Positions 50,067-59,163 of a stretch of DNA of 64,000 bases are shown piece by piece. Made by a program: the position numbers and the translations under genes. Source of the DNA: SURF-28 sp034521465 (GTDB taxonomy: Bacteria; Bacteroidota; Ignavibacteria; Ignavibacteriales; Melioribacteraceae); NCBI GenBank assembly GCA_034521465.1, contig JAXHMN010000016.1, positions 620,001 to 684,000 of the forward strand, read 5' to 3'. Every line of letters begins with the position of its first letter. Position 1 is the stretch's first letter. Below the pieces are notes generated by a model that worked only from the letters and a program-made list of their open reading frames with translations, was not told where the DNA came from and searched no databases.

Positions 50067-50414
50067 ATGAAAAAAACACTATTTGCAGCACTTTTCTTAA
50101 TTCTTTCTGTTGGTTTATTTGCACAGCAGGTTGAAAGTGGTGTATTTGAAGTAAACGTTGCTGCCAAAGGATATACTTTGGATAAAAACAGCGGTGACAG
50201 AATTTACACTGAAGAAGTTCGCTTTGCTAAACCTTTCGAAACTACCCCTAGTGTAGTTTGCGGTGTAAATAAACTTGATTCAGACAAAAACTCAAACTTA
50301 AGAGTAGATGTAACAGCTACAGCAATTTCCAGAGATGGATTTGTTCTACGTATTAAGACTTGGGGCGAATCAAAACTCTATACAGTCGGCGGCAGTTGGA
50401 TAGCCCACGACTAG
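50067..50414 (+). CDS. Secreted H-type lectin domain protein
   Basis: A 115-residue protein with a signal peptide (1-19, cut after LFA). The mature 96 residues form one H-type lectin domain: VRFAKPFETTPSVV, then KLDSDKNSNLRVDV, ISRDGFVLRIKTW and KLYTVGGSWIA, closely following snail Helix pomatia agglutinin and discoidin C-terminal domains. This fold forms trimers or hexamers that bind GalNAc-type sugars. The sugar-contact region is partly kept (Trp of KTWGES) but the following His of the snail lectin is Gly here. It sits within a polysaccharide locus with its own promoter, strong ribosome site and terminator. Confidence 0.8.
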   Translation: MKKTLFAALFLILSVGLFAQQVESGVFEVNVAAKGYTLDKNSGDRIYTEEVRFAKPFETTPSVVCGVNKLDSDKNSNLRVDVTATAISRDGFVLRIKTWGESKLYTVGGSWIAHD

Positions 50415-50423
50415 AAACCTTTT

Positions 50424-50455
50424 AGCGGCAGTTGCGGCTGCCGCTCTTTCTTACC
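50424..50455 (+). terminator. Terminator after the lectin gene
   Basis: AGCGGCAG (50424-50431) pairs perfectly with CTGCCGCT (50438-50445), six-base loop, followed by the T/C-rich CTTTCTTACC. The tract is poor in consecutive T, but the 8-bp GC-rich stem directly after the lectin stop supports termination. Confidence 0.7.
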
Positions 50456-50509
50456 TTTCTCTCAAAGAAATCTTATATTTCACATTCATTAAATTGTTAC
50501 CATTCTTCG

Positions 50510-51718
50510 ATGAAAAAAATTCTGATTATCACCACTTTCAATAACCATTTCCGTTTTTTTAAGCGGCTTGCCGATGTATTAACACAGCTAAATTATGAAG
50601 TCCATTTTTTAACGAATAGATATTCTATTGTACAAGAATCAAAGAACACTAAATATAAAGTTTATAAGCTGAAGAATAGTAAAATTAAGTGTGGCTACAA
50701 GGTTGATGTCGAAAACACATTTGAGGTGGCTGCCGGTTTAATCTCTGTAGCAAAAGCAGAAAAATTGGTTAGTTCTGTCTTTACGAAAATTGAGGAGTTA
50801 TGCGGTAAACATAAGTATGATTATTTCTTCATGTGGTCAGGTGTAAGATTAATTGAATTTGTTGCAAATGAGTTTGCAAGAAAGATAAACGTTCAGACGC
50901 TATTTTTTGAATTGGGTAATTTCCCCGGCAAATTATTTGTTGATCCTTTGGGTACAAATGCAAAATCTCTTCTTGCCAAGGATGTAACTATTCTCAATAA
51001 GTTCGAAAGGGACATAGAAAAGTTTGAGAAATGGCGCAATAATTACGTTGAAAAAAGTTTATCTGAGCACAAAGTCCCGCAAGGCAGCTCTTCAGGAATT
51101 GTTGAATATAAAAAAAACATAATTGATACGATCGGTTTTAGATTACTGAATTATATTCAATACGAACCGTTGATTACAAAAGAAAAATTAATCGGTAAAT
51201 ATTTTAGAAAACTGGTGCAGATCGATTACGACAAAGTTGATTTAGAGAAAGAAGAGTATATTTTTTATCCGATGCAGGTTAATAAAGATGCACAATTAAT
51301 ATTAAATAGTGAGGTAGGCAATCTTGAAGCATTGAAAAAAGCTTCTAATATTGCAAATCAAAAAGGTAAAAACCTATTGGTAAAACCTCATCCCGCAGAA
51401 GTCGAAGTTGGCTTAATGAAAAAGGTGAGAGACTTAAAAGATGAGTTGCAATTCTATATTGTGAAAGAAAATACGATGCAATTAATTTATCATTCTACTG
51501 AAGTAATTACTATTAATTCAACAGTTGGGCTGCAGGCAAAGCTTTTTGATAAACCGGTTACGTGTCTTGGTAAAGCATTTTATTCTGAATTTACTGATGA
51601 AGATTTAGCGAGATATCTCAGTTCATATTTGATTGAAGTTGATTTTTGGGATGAGTCCCAAATAGATATTGCAACTGCAGAAGAAATTATTTCCCGTATA
51701 AACATTAGACAAGTGTAA
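50510..51718 (+). CDS. KpsS/LipB-like capsule polysaccharide protein
   Basis: A 402-residue cytoplasmic protein. The start MKKILIITTFNNHFRFFKRLADVL is taken although the frame is open 26 codons upstream, because those codons overlap the lectin terminator and look non-coding. EEYIFYPMQVNKDAQLI, LLVKPHPAE and TINSTVGLQAKLFDKPVTCLG match the Capsule_synth family, whose KpsS members add Kdo to a lipid acceptor during capsule synthesis. The precise sugar added here is not known. Confidence 0.75.
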   Translation: MKKILIITTFNNHFRFFKRLADVLTQLNYEVHFLTNRYSIVQESKNTKYKVYKLKNSKIKCGYKVDVENTFEVAAGLISVAKAEKLVSSVFTKIEELCGKHKYDYFFMWSGVRLIEFVANEFARKINVQTLFFELGNFPGKLFVDPLGTNAKSLLAKDVTILNKFERDIEKFEKWRNNYVEKSLSEHKVPQGSSSGIVEYKKNIIDTIGFRLLNYIQYEPLITKEKLIGKYFRKLVQIDYDKVDLEKEEYIFYPMQVNKDAQLILNSEVGNLEALKKASNIANQKGKNLLVKPHPAEVEVGLMKKVRDLKDELQFYIVKENTMQLIYHSTEVITINSTVGLQAKLFDKPVTCLGKAFYSEFTDEDLARYLSSYLIEVDFWDESQIDIATAEEIISRINIRQV

Positions 51719-51720
51719 TA

Positions 51721-53115
51721 GTGATAGTAAATTATTTTAAAAAAGGTTTAACACTTTACTTTCTCGGTAACTTCAGTTCAAAAGTTATTTCTCTATTACT
51801 TCTACCGCTCTTTACATTTTACTTAACACAAGAAGAGTATGGTCTGTTTGATATTCTAAATACGATTGTCCTTTTCATGGTTCCGGTGATAGGAGCGCAA
51901 ATATTCGAAGGCGTTATTCGATATTTGTTAGACACAAATGACCTTTCGGAAAAATCAAAAATTATCTCTTCGTCATTCTATTTTTTGTTGATCAATATAA
52001 TTATCGTCAATGTAATATTGCTGGCAGTTAAAAGCGTTGTTGATGTACCTTTTGCCGGGTGGCTGCTTTTATATTTTAATTTCTATATGCTCAATTTTTA
52101 CCTTCAGCGAATTGCTCGAGGTTTGCAGTTACAAAAAGTATTTGCTTTATCCGGATTGCTGAACACAATAGTTATCGCTGTAATTAGTGTTGTATTACTT
52201 ACACTTTATGATTATAAAACGGATGGTCTTTTAATTGCTTATGCGGGTGGCGCTGCTGCTTCATTTATTTATTTACTTAAATCGATTGGTCTTCTCAAGT
52301 ACTTATCACTAAAGTTCTTCAATAAAACATTACTTAAAAAACTTTTAATCTATTCTTTACCGCTTTTATTTGACGCCATCATTTGGTGGACTATGAATCT
52401 ATCCGATCGGTTGCTTCTCGGATATTTTCAGGGTACTGAGGAAGTTGGAATTTATGCTGTATCAAACAGATTTGCCGCATTACTAACATTTTTGAATCAT
52501 ATATTTTATTTGGTCTGGCAGGAGTTTGCAATAATAAGGGCAGGCGAAGAGGGTAACAAAGAAGATTTTGCTAAAATACTTTTACAATATCTAAGAATTC
52601 AATTTACCGGAGTAATTTTAATGATGCCGGCTGTTAAATTGTTTATTGAATATTTTGTCGATGCATCATTTCATTCTGCATATTTGTATGTGCCGGTACT
52701 TTTAGTGAGTGCTATGTTTTCATCTTTTGCTGCTTTTTACGGTTTATTCTATCAAGTTGAAAAAAACACAAAAGGTGCATTATATACCTCACTTATTTCC
52801 GGTATAATAAATATCGTGTTAAATATAATCTTCATACCTATATATGGTATTTGGGCAGCGGCTGTATCAACCTTGATTAGTTTTGCTCTGCTCTGGTCGA
52901 TTCGAGTTTTTGTATTTCGATCGTATAAATTATTTTCATCATTATTCTATAAACACGTCATTATCGGAATAATAGTCGGAGCAATTGCTGTCTTCTTATA
53001 TTACCAGCAGCATATTTATTTTGATTTAACAAATTTGCTGCTTGCGGGGGTGTTATTCTTTTTTGTTAATAAAACATTATTAGGAAAATTAATTTGGAAT
53101 AGCGAAAGGCGATGA
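51721..53115 (+). CDS. Wzx-type oligosaccharide flippase
   Basis: A 464-residue protein with about fourteen hydrophobic segments and the N-terminal TLYFLGNFSSKVISLLLLPLFTFYLTQEEYGLFD pattern of the polysaccharide_synt (RfbX/Wzx) family. It moves undecaprenyl-linked repeat units to the outer face of the inner membrane. A GTG start follows the KpsS-like stop by 2 bases. Its stop overlaps the next ATG. Confidence 0.87.
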   Translation: MIVNYFKKGLTLYFLGNFSSKVISLLLLPLFTFYLTQEEYGLFDILNTIVLFMVPVIGAQIFEGVIRYLLDTNDLSEKSKIISSSFYFLLINIIIVNVILLAVKSVVDVPFAGWLLLYFNFYMLNFYLQRIARGLQLQKVFALSGLLNTIVIAVISVVLLTLYDYKTDGLLIAYAGGAAASFIYLLKSIGLLKYLSLKFFNKTLLKKLLIYSLPLLFDAIIWWTMNLSDRLLLGYFQGTEEVGIYAVSNRFAALLTFLNHIFYLVWQEFAIIRAGEEGNKEDFAKILLQYLRIQFTGVILMMPAVKLFIEYFVDASFHSAYLYVPVLLVSAMFSSFAAFYGLFYQVEKNTKGALYTSLISGIINIVLNIIFIPIYGIWAAAVSTLISFALLWSIRVFVFRSYKLFSSLFYKHVIIGIIVGAIAVFLYYQQHIYFDLTNLLLAGVLFFFVNKTLLGKLIWNSERR

Positions 53116-54209
53116 TGGCAAAGGAAAAATTAAAAATACTCATGATTACTTCACGTGCCGATTTTGGCGGCGGTCCTGAACATCTGTACCGGTTATTAAG
53201 CTTACGTGATAATTTTAACATATTTATTGCTGCCCCAAACGATAAGCCATACTTTTTAATGTATCAAGAATTAATTGGTGTCGGTAATATGATAGTAATT
53301 CCGCACAGAAAGTTTAGAATCAAAAAATTGTTTGAGTTGGTAAGTTTTGTAAACAGCAATCGTATTTCGATCATTCATTCGCATGGTAAAGGAGCTGGTA
53401 TTTATTCGCGAATAGTTGCTTTATTTACAAAATCAAAATGTATTCACACTTTTCATGGACTTCATCTATTAAATTATGGTTATTTGTCCCGCCATGTTTA
53501 TATTCTCTTGGAAAAAATGCTTTCGAGATTTACTGATTGTTTTGTTACTGTCTCAAAAAGTGAAAAAAGAAAAACTCTAAGTTTATGCTTAGCGCCGGAG
53601 GAAAAGATACAAGTGATCAAAAATGGTGTCACGATACCGGAAAATTTTAAGTCAACAGATGAAAAATTCAAATCAAATAAAATTTTGTATGTCTCCAGGT
53701 TTGACTATGCAAAGAATTCACTCCTTTTAGTCGAGATTATAAATGAATTTAAGAGTCATTCAAAAGAAAATAGATTTGAGTTTCATTTGGTTGGTGATGG
53801 TCCTGACAAAAATGTGCTCGAAAATAAAATCAAAGAGGCGAATTTATCGAATGTGATTTTTCACGGATTTCAAAAGGACCTTAGCAACTTTTACTCAGAT
53901 GCATTTTGTTATATTTCTACTTCACGTTGGGAAGGATTGCCGCTTAGTCTATTGGAAGCAATGTCGTTCTCCACTCCATCGGTTGTTACGGACGTTGATG
54001 GGAATAATGATCTAGTTTCAAACGGGGAAAACGGTTATCTTTTTAAGTTGGATAGACCACAAGATGCTGCAGAATATCTAATGAAAATGAAGCAAGATAA
54101 AGAGTTATATTTGCGATTATCAACTAACGCAAGAAAGTTAATACTTGATAATTACAGTGTTACAAATATGATAAAACAAACGGAAGATTTATATTTGTCA
54201 TTAGTATGA
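53112..54209 (+). CDS. Glycosyltransferase family 4 (first)
   Basis: A 365-residue GT-B glycosyltransferase: an N-terminal acceptor domain with IIHSHGKGAGIYSRIVA and FHGLH, then ILYVSRFDYAKN and FHLVGDGPD, and the donor-binding EX7E motif in SRWEGLPLSLLEAMSF. Sugar donor and linkage are not predictable. It overlaps wzx by 4 bases. A second ATG one codon later is equally possible. Confidence 0.88.
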   Translation: MMAKEKLKILMITSRADFGGGPEHLYRLLSLRDNFNIFIAAPNDKPYFLMYQELIGVGNMIVIPHRKFRIKKLFELVSFVNSNRISIIHSHGKGAGIYSRIVALFTKSKCIHTFHGLHLLNYGYLSRHVYILLEKMLSRFTDCFVTVSKSEKRKTLSLCLAPEEKIQVIKNGVTIPENFKSTDEKFKSNKILYVSRFDYAKNSLLLVEIINEFKSHSKENRFEFHLVGDGPDKNVLENKIKEANLSNVIFHGFQKDLSNFYSDAFCYISTSRWEGLPLSLLEAMSFSTPSVVTDVDGNNDLVSNGENGYLFKLDRPQDAAEYLMKMKQDKELYLRLSTNARKLILDNYSVTNMIKQTEDLYLSLV

Positions 54210-54222
54210 GGCAGATTTTATA

Positions 54223-55338
54223 ATGTCGAAAATTGCAATTGTACATGAATGGTTTCTTGATTACATGGGATCGGAAAAATGTGTGGAGTCCTTCACAAAT
54301 CTTTATCCGGCTGCCGACATTTTTTCGTTAATAGATTTTCTCAATGACGATGACAGGAACAGAATACTGAAAGGAAAGCGGGCAGAAACTTCATTCATCC
54401 AAAAATTACCAAAGTCAAAAACATCACATCGTTCATATCTTCCTTTATATCCCTTAGCAGTGGAGCAGCTAGATATCTCGGATTACGAAATTATTCTATC
54501 GAGCTCTCACTCCGTTTCAAAAGGAGTTTTGTCAAATAGTAAACAATTACATATTTGTTATTGCCACACACCGATGAGATATGCGTGGGATTTGTATCAT
54601 CAGTATATCCATGAAAGTGGGTTGAGTTCGGGATTAAAAGGATATTTTGCTAAATACTTTCTCCATAAAATTAGAATTTGGGATTTTATTTCTTCACAAA
54701 GAGTTGATCATTTCATTGCTAACTCGAATTACATAGCAAAACGAATTAAAAAGAATTACGGAAGAGAAGCTGAGGTAATTTATCCACCCGTTGATGTAGA
54801 CAAATTTCAATTATCCAATAAAAAAGGTGACTATTATTTGATAGTTGCGAGATTTGTACCGTATAAGAAAGTAGATATTGCAATAAAAGCATTCAAAAAT
54901 TTACCGGATAAAAAATTAGTTGTAGTTGGAAGCGGACCTGATGAAGATAAATTACGAAGTTTAGCTTCAAGTAATGTTGAGTTTTTGGGCTATCAATCTG
55001 ATGAAAATTTAGCTGAATTAATGAGAAATGCGAAAGCATTTATCTATACAGCCGAAGAGGACTTTGGTATTACTATTGTTGAAGCACAAGCAGCCGGAAC
55101 TCCGGTAATTGCTTACGGTGTGGGCGGAGCTTCCGAAACTGTATTACACGGCAAAACCGGTTTGCTGTTTAATGAACAAACAGCAAATTCTTTGGTAGAC
55201 GCTGTTAAAAAATTTGAACAAGGTTTGGATTTCGAGCCAAAAGTCATTAGAGATCACGCAAAACAATTTTCACGAGTCCGTTTCGAAAAAGAGATCAAAG
55301 ATTTTATTAACAAAAAATACTCTGAATTTAAGAAGTAA
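54223..55338 (+). CDS. Glycosyltransferase family 4 (second, WbaZ-like)
   Basis: A 371-residue GT-B enzyme beginning KIAIVHEWFLDYMGSEKCVE, with CYCHTPMRYAWDLYHQY, YYLIVARFVPYKKVDIAI, VVGSGPDEDKL and the donor motif EEDFGITIVEAQAAGTPVIAYG. This pattern (HTP, YAWD) is that of WbaZ-type mannosyl- or related transferases. It begins 13 bases after the first family 4 gene. Donor sugar not certain. Confidence 0.87.
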   Translation: MSKIAIVHEWFLDYMGSEKCVESFTNLYPAADIFSLIDFLNDDDRNRILKGKRAETSFIQKLPKSKTSHRSYLPLYPLAVEQLDISDYEIILSSSHSVSKGVLSNSKQLHICYCHTPMRYAWDLYHQYIHESGLSSGLKGYFAKYFLHKIRIWDFISSQRVDHFIANSNYIAKRIKKNYGREAEVIYPPVDVDKFQLSNKKGDYYLIVARFVPYKKVDIAIKAFKNLPDKKLVVVGSGPDEDKLRSLASSNVEFLGYQSDENLAELMRNAKAFIYTAEEDFGITIVEAQAAGTPVIAYGVGGASETVLHGKTGLLFNEQTANSLVDAVKKFEQGLDFEPKVIRDHAKQFSRVRFEKEIKDFINKKYSEFKK

Positions 55339-55346
55339 ATATAATT

Positions 55347-56736
55347 ATGGTTATTGATCAACAATCACTATTTAGTTTTAGACGGATAGTAGATTTTATA
55401 TTTCTTAATATATCTTTTCTATTAGCTGCATACATTGCACAACCATTAACTGAACTCTTTTCCAATGAATTGCTTTTTATACTTCTCTTGCTGCAAAATA
55501 TTTTGTGGTTGAGTGTTTCAAATGTTGTTAATACTTATACCGATTTTAATTATAGATCATTTTCTGATCAACTTTTTAATTTATCACGGATTGTTATTGT
55601 AGAAGTTCTTTTCACAATTTTCTTTCTATTTTTTATTAAGGAAGATTTATTTACACGAAACTTTGTTCTGTTTTTTGGGCTTATTTTAACACTTAGTGTA
55701 TTTTTAAAAGAGTACATATTATGGAGTGGCTTAAATCGACAAAGATTGAAAGGAAAGTATCTTAGAAATTTATTGATAATCGGTCACAATGAAATTAGCG
55801 AAGAGTTTAAAATAGAAAATAGAAGACCGCCCGGAATTTGGATTTAAATTTGTCGGCTATTTTGATTCAAAAGATGCAATCACTGATCTAAATAAAAATG
55901 CAAAATTACTGGAAAAGAGAATAGTTGATGAAAATGTGAGAGATGTTGTTTATGCCGATTCTCTCGATGACGTAGAGTATCTTAATAAAGTTAGGGCAAT
56001 ATGTGATAAACTTGCAGTAAAACTAACGCTTCTTCCTCAAATTACTCAGTTTTCCAATTCAAACGTTGAAATTAATTTCTTTGGAAATTTCCCGGTACTC
56101 ACTTTCAGGAATAATAGACTGGAGCAATATCAATGGCGATTTGTAAAAAGAAGTTTAGATTTGATTTTCACTTTGACTGCTTTTGTAATTATTTTATGGT
56201 GGATTTATCTAATTCTTGGATTAATTATTAAGCTGACCTCAAAAGGAAAAGTTCTTTTTAATCAGCAAAGAATTGGGAGAGAAGGCAAGATTTTTAAATG
56301 TTATAAATTTCGAACAATGCGTGGTGCAAGTAAAGATCTTAAAGATAAGTTAGTTGATGAGTCAGATCGGATAACACCTATAGGAAGATTTTTGCGAAAG
56401 TACAGTTTGGATGAACTTCCTCAATTTTTCAATGTTCTGAAAGGTGATATGTCAATTGTCGGTCCTAGACCCCACGCAATATCTCATAATGATTTATACA
56501 GCGACATGGTTGAAGAAATTAAGCTCCGCCACAGAGTAAAACCCGGAATTACCGGCTGGGCTCAAATCCATGGGCTGCGCGGGGATGTTTTTGATTTTGA
56601 AGAAAACAAACTAAGAACAAAAAAACGGATTGATTTTGATAATTGGTATATTGAAAATTGGTCGATAAAATTAGATGTGAAAATAATAATAGAAACGGTT
56701 TGGCAGATTGTTTCCGGAAGAAACTTAGGGACATAG
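55347..56736 (+). CDS. Undecaprenyl-phosphate sugar phosphotransferase, frameshifted
   Basis: Starts repeat-unit synthesis by moving a sugar phosphate from a nucleotide sugar to undecaprenyl phosphate. The restored 462-residue protein has four N-terminal membrane helices, a CoA-binding-like middle domain and the C-terminal transferase domain: VKRSLDLIFTL, KCYKFRTM, YSLDELPQFFNVLKGDMSIVGPRP and KPGITGWAQIHG. One extra G at 55834-55835 splits it; removing it gives RPPEFGFKFVGYFDS. The PolyPrenyl glycosylphosphotransferase family is certain, the sugar is not. Confidence 0.88.
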
Positions 56737-56737
56737 A

Positions 56738-57508
56738 ATGAATAAAATTGAAAAAATATCGTCAATTATCATTGCAAAGAATGAAGAAAAAAATATTACA
56801 CGATGTATTGAAAGCCAGCTTAAATGTATTGATGAGATTATTGTCTTAGTCGATAAAAGTTCTACTGATAAGACCTATGAAGTAACTTCTTCTTTTGATG
56901 AAGTTGTTTGTCAAAAAACTGAATGGAAGGGATTTGCAGAAACAAAAAAGGAAGCGCTATCCTTAACTTCTAATCAGTGGGTGCTGTGGATTGATGCCGA
57001 TGAAGAACTTACACCGGAATTATGCAGCGAATTAAATGGTCTAAAGAATAAAGAAACACATTACGAGGCATTTAAATTTGCTCGTCGTGCTTTCTTTTTA
57101 GGTAAGTGGATCAAACACAGCGGATGGTACCCGGGATATGTTACTCGCTTATTTAATAAAATACACTGCAGCTTTGATTCAAGTGCAGTTCATGAAGGAC
57201 TAATTGTAGATGGCGAAATTGGAAAACTCAAAAATGATTTAAATCATTATACTGATCCATCTATTGAACATTATTTTGAAAAATACAACCGTTACACTTC
57301 ATTAGCTGCATTCGAACTAAAAAAGCGAAATAAAATATTTACGATTGTTGATATTAGTTTACGTCCACTGTTCCAATTTTTTAAAATGTATGTTTTTAAA
57401 CTAGGCTTCTTGGATGGTCTGCGTGGGTTTATGTTAGCTGTATTTTCGTCTTCGTACGTATTTACAAAGTATTGTAAGTTATGGGAGATAAATAAAAATG
57501 AAAAATAA
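56738..57508 (+). CDS. Glycosyltransferase family 2 (WaaE/KdtX-like)
   Basis: A 256-residue GT-A enzyme: SIIIAKNEEKNITRCIES, IDEIIVLVDKSSTDKT, VLWIDADEELTPEL (metal-binding DAD) and RAFFLGKWIKHSGWYPGYVTRLF. This pattern is that of the WaaE/KdtX group, which adds glucose or heptose to core sugars of LPS; other family 2 roles are possible. It overlaps nadK by 11 bases. Confidence 0.87.
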   Translation: MNKIEKISSIIIAKNEEKNITRCIESQLKCIDEIIVLVDKSSTDKTYEVTSSFDEVVCQKTEWKGFAETKKEALSLTSNQWVLWIDADEELTPELCSELNGLKNKETHYEAFKFARRAFFLGKWIKHSGWYPGYVTRLFNKIHCSFDSSAVHEGLIVDGEIGKLKNDLNHYTDPSIEHYFEKYNRYTSLAAFELKKRNKIFTIVDISLRPLFQFFKMYVFKLGFLDGLRGFMLAVFSSSYVFTKYCKLWEINKNEK

Positions 57509-58397
57509 CCTTAGGGTTGGAGTTGTTGGTAATATCTATAAAAAGGAAATAATAAAAATTATTAACACATTTTTAGAATTACTTAATATAAACAAAATTG
57601 AGTTTCTATTAAGCGATAATTTAATTGACAAAAGAAGTGAATTAGTAGGAAATTATTCTCTCGATAAATTTTGTTCCATCAAAGAAATGTCAGAAAAAAC
57701 GGATTTAGTTATATCGTTCGGCGGTGACGGAACAATGCTTAGTTCAGCTTATGAATTGCGTGGATCACAAACACCGATGCTGGGTATTAATTTAGGCAAA
57801 CTCGGGTTCTTAGCCGAATATGATTTGGACAGTGTCGCCGAATTAGTCAAAGAAATAAAAGAACAAAAATTTGTTATTGATGAAAGAATGGCCTTAAGTG
57901 GTTTTAATGTTGATGACAGATCAGAAGAATTGTATGGGATAAATGATATTGTAATTGAAAAAGGTAAATGGCCAAAGATGATCGAGCTGACGATAAAAGT
58001 CGATAACGATTATGTCACTACTTTTTCTGCTGACGGGTTGATAATTGCGACGCCTACCGGTTCAACCGGGTATTCTCTTTCTACCGGCGGTCCAATTGTT
58101 AATCCTAAAATAAAAGCTATAACGCTTTGCCCAATATCACCTCATACGCTTACTATGCGTCCTCTTGTATTATCAAGCAAGCAAAAAATTGAAGTGGAAG
58201 TCCGTTCCTCAGTTGAGAAAGTTCAAGTTAATTGTGACGGTCAACGAGTCTATTATTACGATACTCCGGTTACACTTGAAATAGTAAAGAGTGATAAACC
58301 CATTCGATTGGTTCATTCAAACAAAACTAACTATTTTGAAATTCTTCGGAATAAACTCTTCTGGGGTTTAGATGTAAGAAAAAATAATATGAAATAG
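57498..58397 (+). CDS. nadK: NAD kinase
   Basis: Phosphorylates NAD to NADP. The diphosphate motif GGDGT is at residues 75-79 in ISFGGDGTMLSSA; GINLGKLGFLAEY and ATPTGSTGYSLSTGGPIV, then PLVLSS, are the other signature blocks. 299 residues is normal. It shares the transcript with the glycosyltransferase gene by overlap but has no pathway link. Confidence 0.95.
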   Translation: MKNNLRVGVVGNIYKKEIIKIINTFLELLNINKIEFLLSDNLIDKRSELVGNYSLDKFCSIKEMSEKTDLVISFGGDGTMLSSAYELRGSQTPMLGINLGKLGFLAEYDLDSVAELVKEIKEQKFVIDERMALSGFNVDDRSEELYGINDIVIEKGKWPKMIELTIKVDNDYVTTFSADGLIIATPTGSTGYSLSTGGPIVNPKIKAITLCPISPHTLTMRPLVLSSKQKIEVEVRSSVEKVQVNCDGQRVYYYDTPVTLEIVKSDKPIRLVHSNKTNYFEILRNKLFWGLDVRKNNMK

Positions 58398-58404
58398 GAA
58401 TATT

Positions 58405-58902
58405 ATGAGAATACTAATTGCACTTTTTGTTATATCGATCAATTTAGTTGCTCAAGAATATAAAACAGTTATTGATGAAAAGTATAACGAACCGATGCTG
58501 ATCGGTGTGGTTGATAAAGCACAGTTAGCTAGTCCGGATTTCTCTTATTGGTTTGAACCGGAATATGAAGAATACGAAGTTGATACAATGGAGTTGAAAC
58601 AAATTGATGGATTGCTTGATGATAAAGAAATTACAATTGTAATGGGTACTTGGTGCGGCGATAGTCATAGAGAAGTACCAAGATTCTTTAAGATTCTAAA
58701 ATATCTCGGTGTTAGTTCCGAATATGTTAAGATGATTGCTGTGGATCGTAATAAAAAAGGATTAAATAACGAAGTAGAAGGTTTGGAGATAGAACTCGTA
58801 CCCACTTTCATATTCTATTCTGATCAAAAAGAAATCGGTAGAATTGTTGAAAGCCCCACTAAAACTCTGGAAGTTGATTTAGCAAACATTTTACATGAGT
58901 AA
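58405..58902 (+). CDS. Exported thioredoxin-like protein with a single-cysteine site
   Basis: A 165-residue protein with a signal peptide (cut after NLVA near residue 15). The thioredoxin-fold core has TWCGDSHREVPRFFKILKYL followed by VKMIAVDRN and the cis-Pro region LVPTFIFY. The active site is W83-C84-G85-D86-S87, so the second Cys of CxxC is replaced by Ser, as in monothiol or isomerase-type members. Its stop codon lies inside the left arm of the palindromic element that follows. Confidence 0.8.
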   Translation: MRILIALFVISINLVAQEYKTVIDEKYNEPMLIGVVDKAQLASPDFSYWFEPEYEEYEVDTMELKQIDGLLDDKEITIVMGTWCGDSHREVPRFFKILKYLGVSSEYVKMIAVDRNKKGLNNEVEGLEIELVPTFIFYSDQKEIGRIVESPTKTLEVDLANILHE

Positions 58903-59140
58903 GGGTCTGTATCAAAAGATTTAGACTGATTCTGTCAGGTTAATTATTTACTCAAGATGACCGCTTACATTTATAAACCGTTAAACGGTTCAAAATCTTT
59001 ACTTTTTCTCATTAACCCGTGGGTCAATGAAACAAAACACAATTCAATATAACCGTTTCAACAGTTTTTTTTACTTCCCGATGATTTTGGCGGTCAACTT
59101 GAGTTATTTGAATATTCACTTTTGAAACAACCCCTTACTC
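58897..59140. repeat. Imperfect palindromic intergenic element
   Basis: Fills the 261-base gap between the convergent thioredoxin-like and kamA genes. Outer arms 58897-58918 and 59119-59140 match at 19 of 22 positions as inverted repeats (GAGTAAGGG...TCAAAAG). Inner arms 58950-58964 and 59090-59104 match at 14 of 15 (ACTCAAG-TGACCGC). A further perfect 7-bp hairpin, AACCGTT/AACGGTT, lies at 58976-58990. There is no transposase and no clear target duplication. It could be a MITE-like insertion, a non-coding structure or a bidirectional terminator remnant. Confidence 0.6.
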
Positions 59141-59163
59141 GAAAGTCCATTTCTAACTAGCAA

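Noticed and set aside
50432..50509. Longer N-terminus for the KpsS-like protein
   Set aside because: The frame is open, but these codons run through the lectin terminator and encode an unlike Ser/Leu/Tyr-rich peptide; ATG at 50510 gives the typical beta-strand start.
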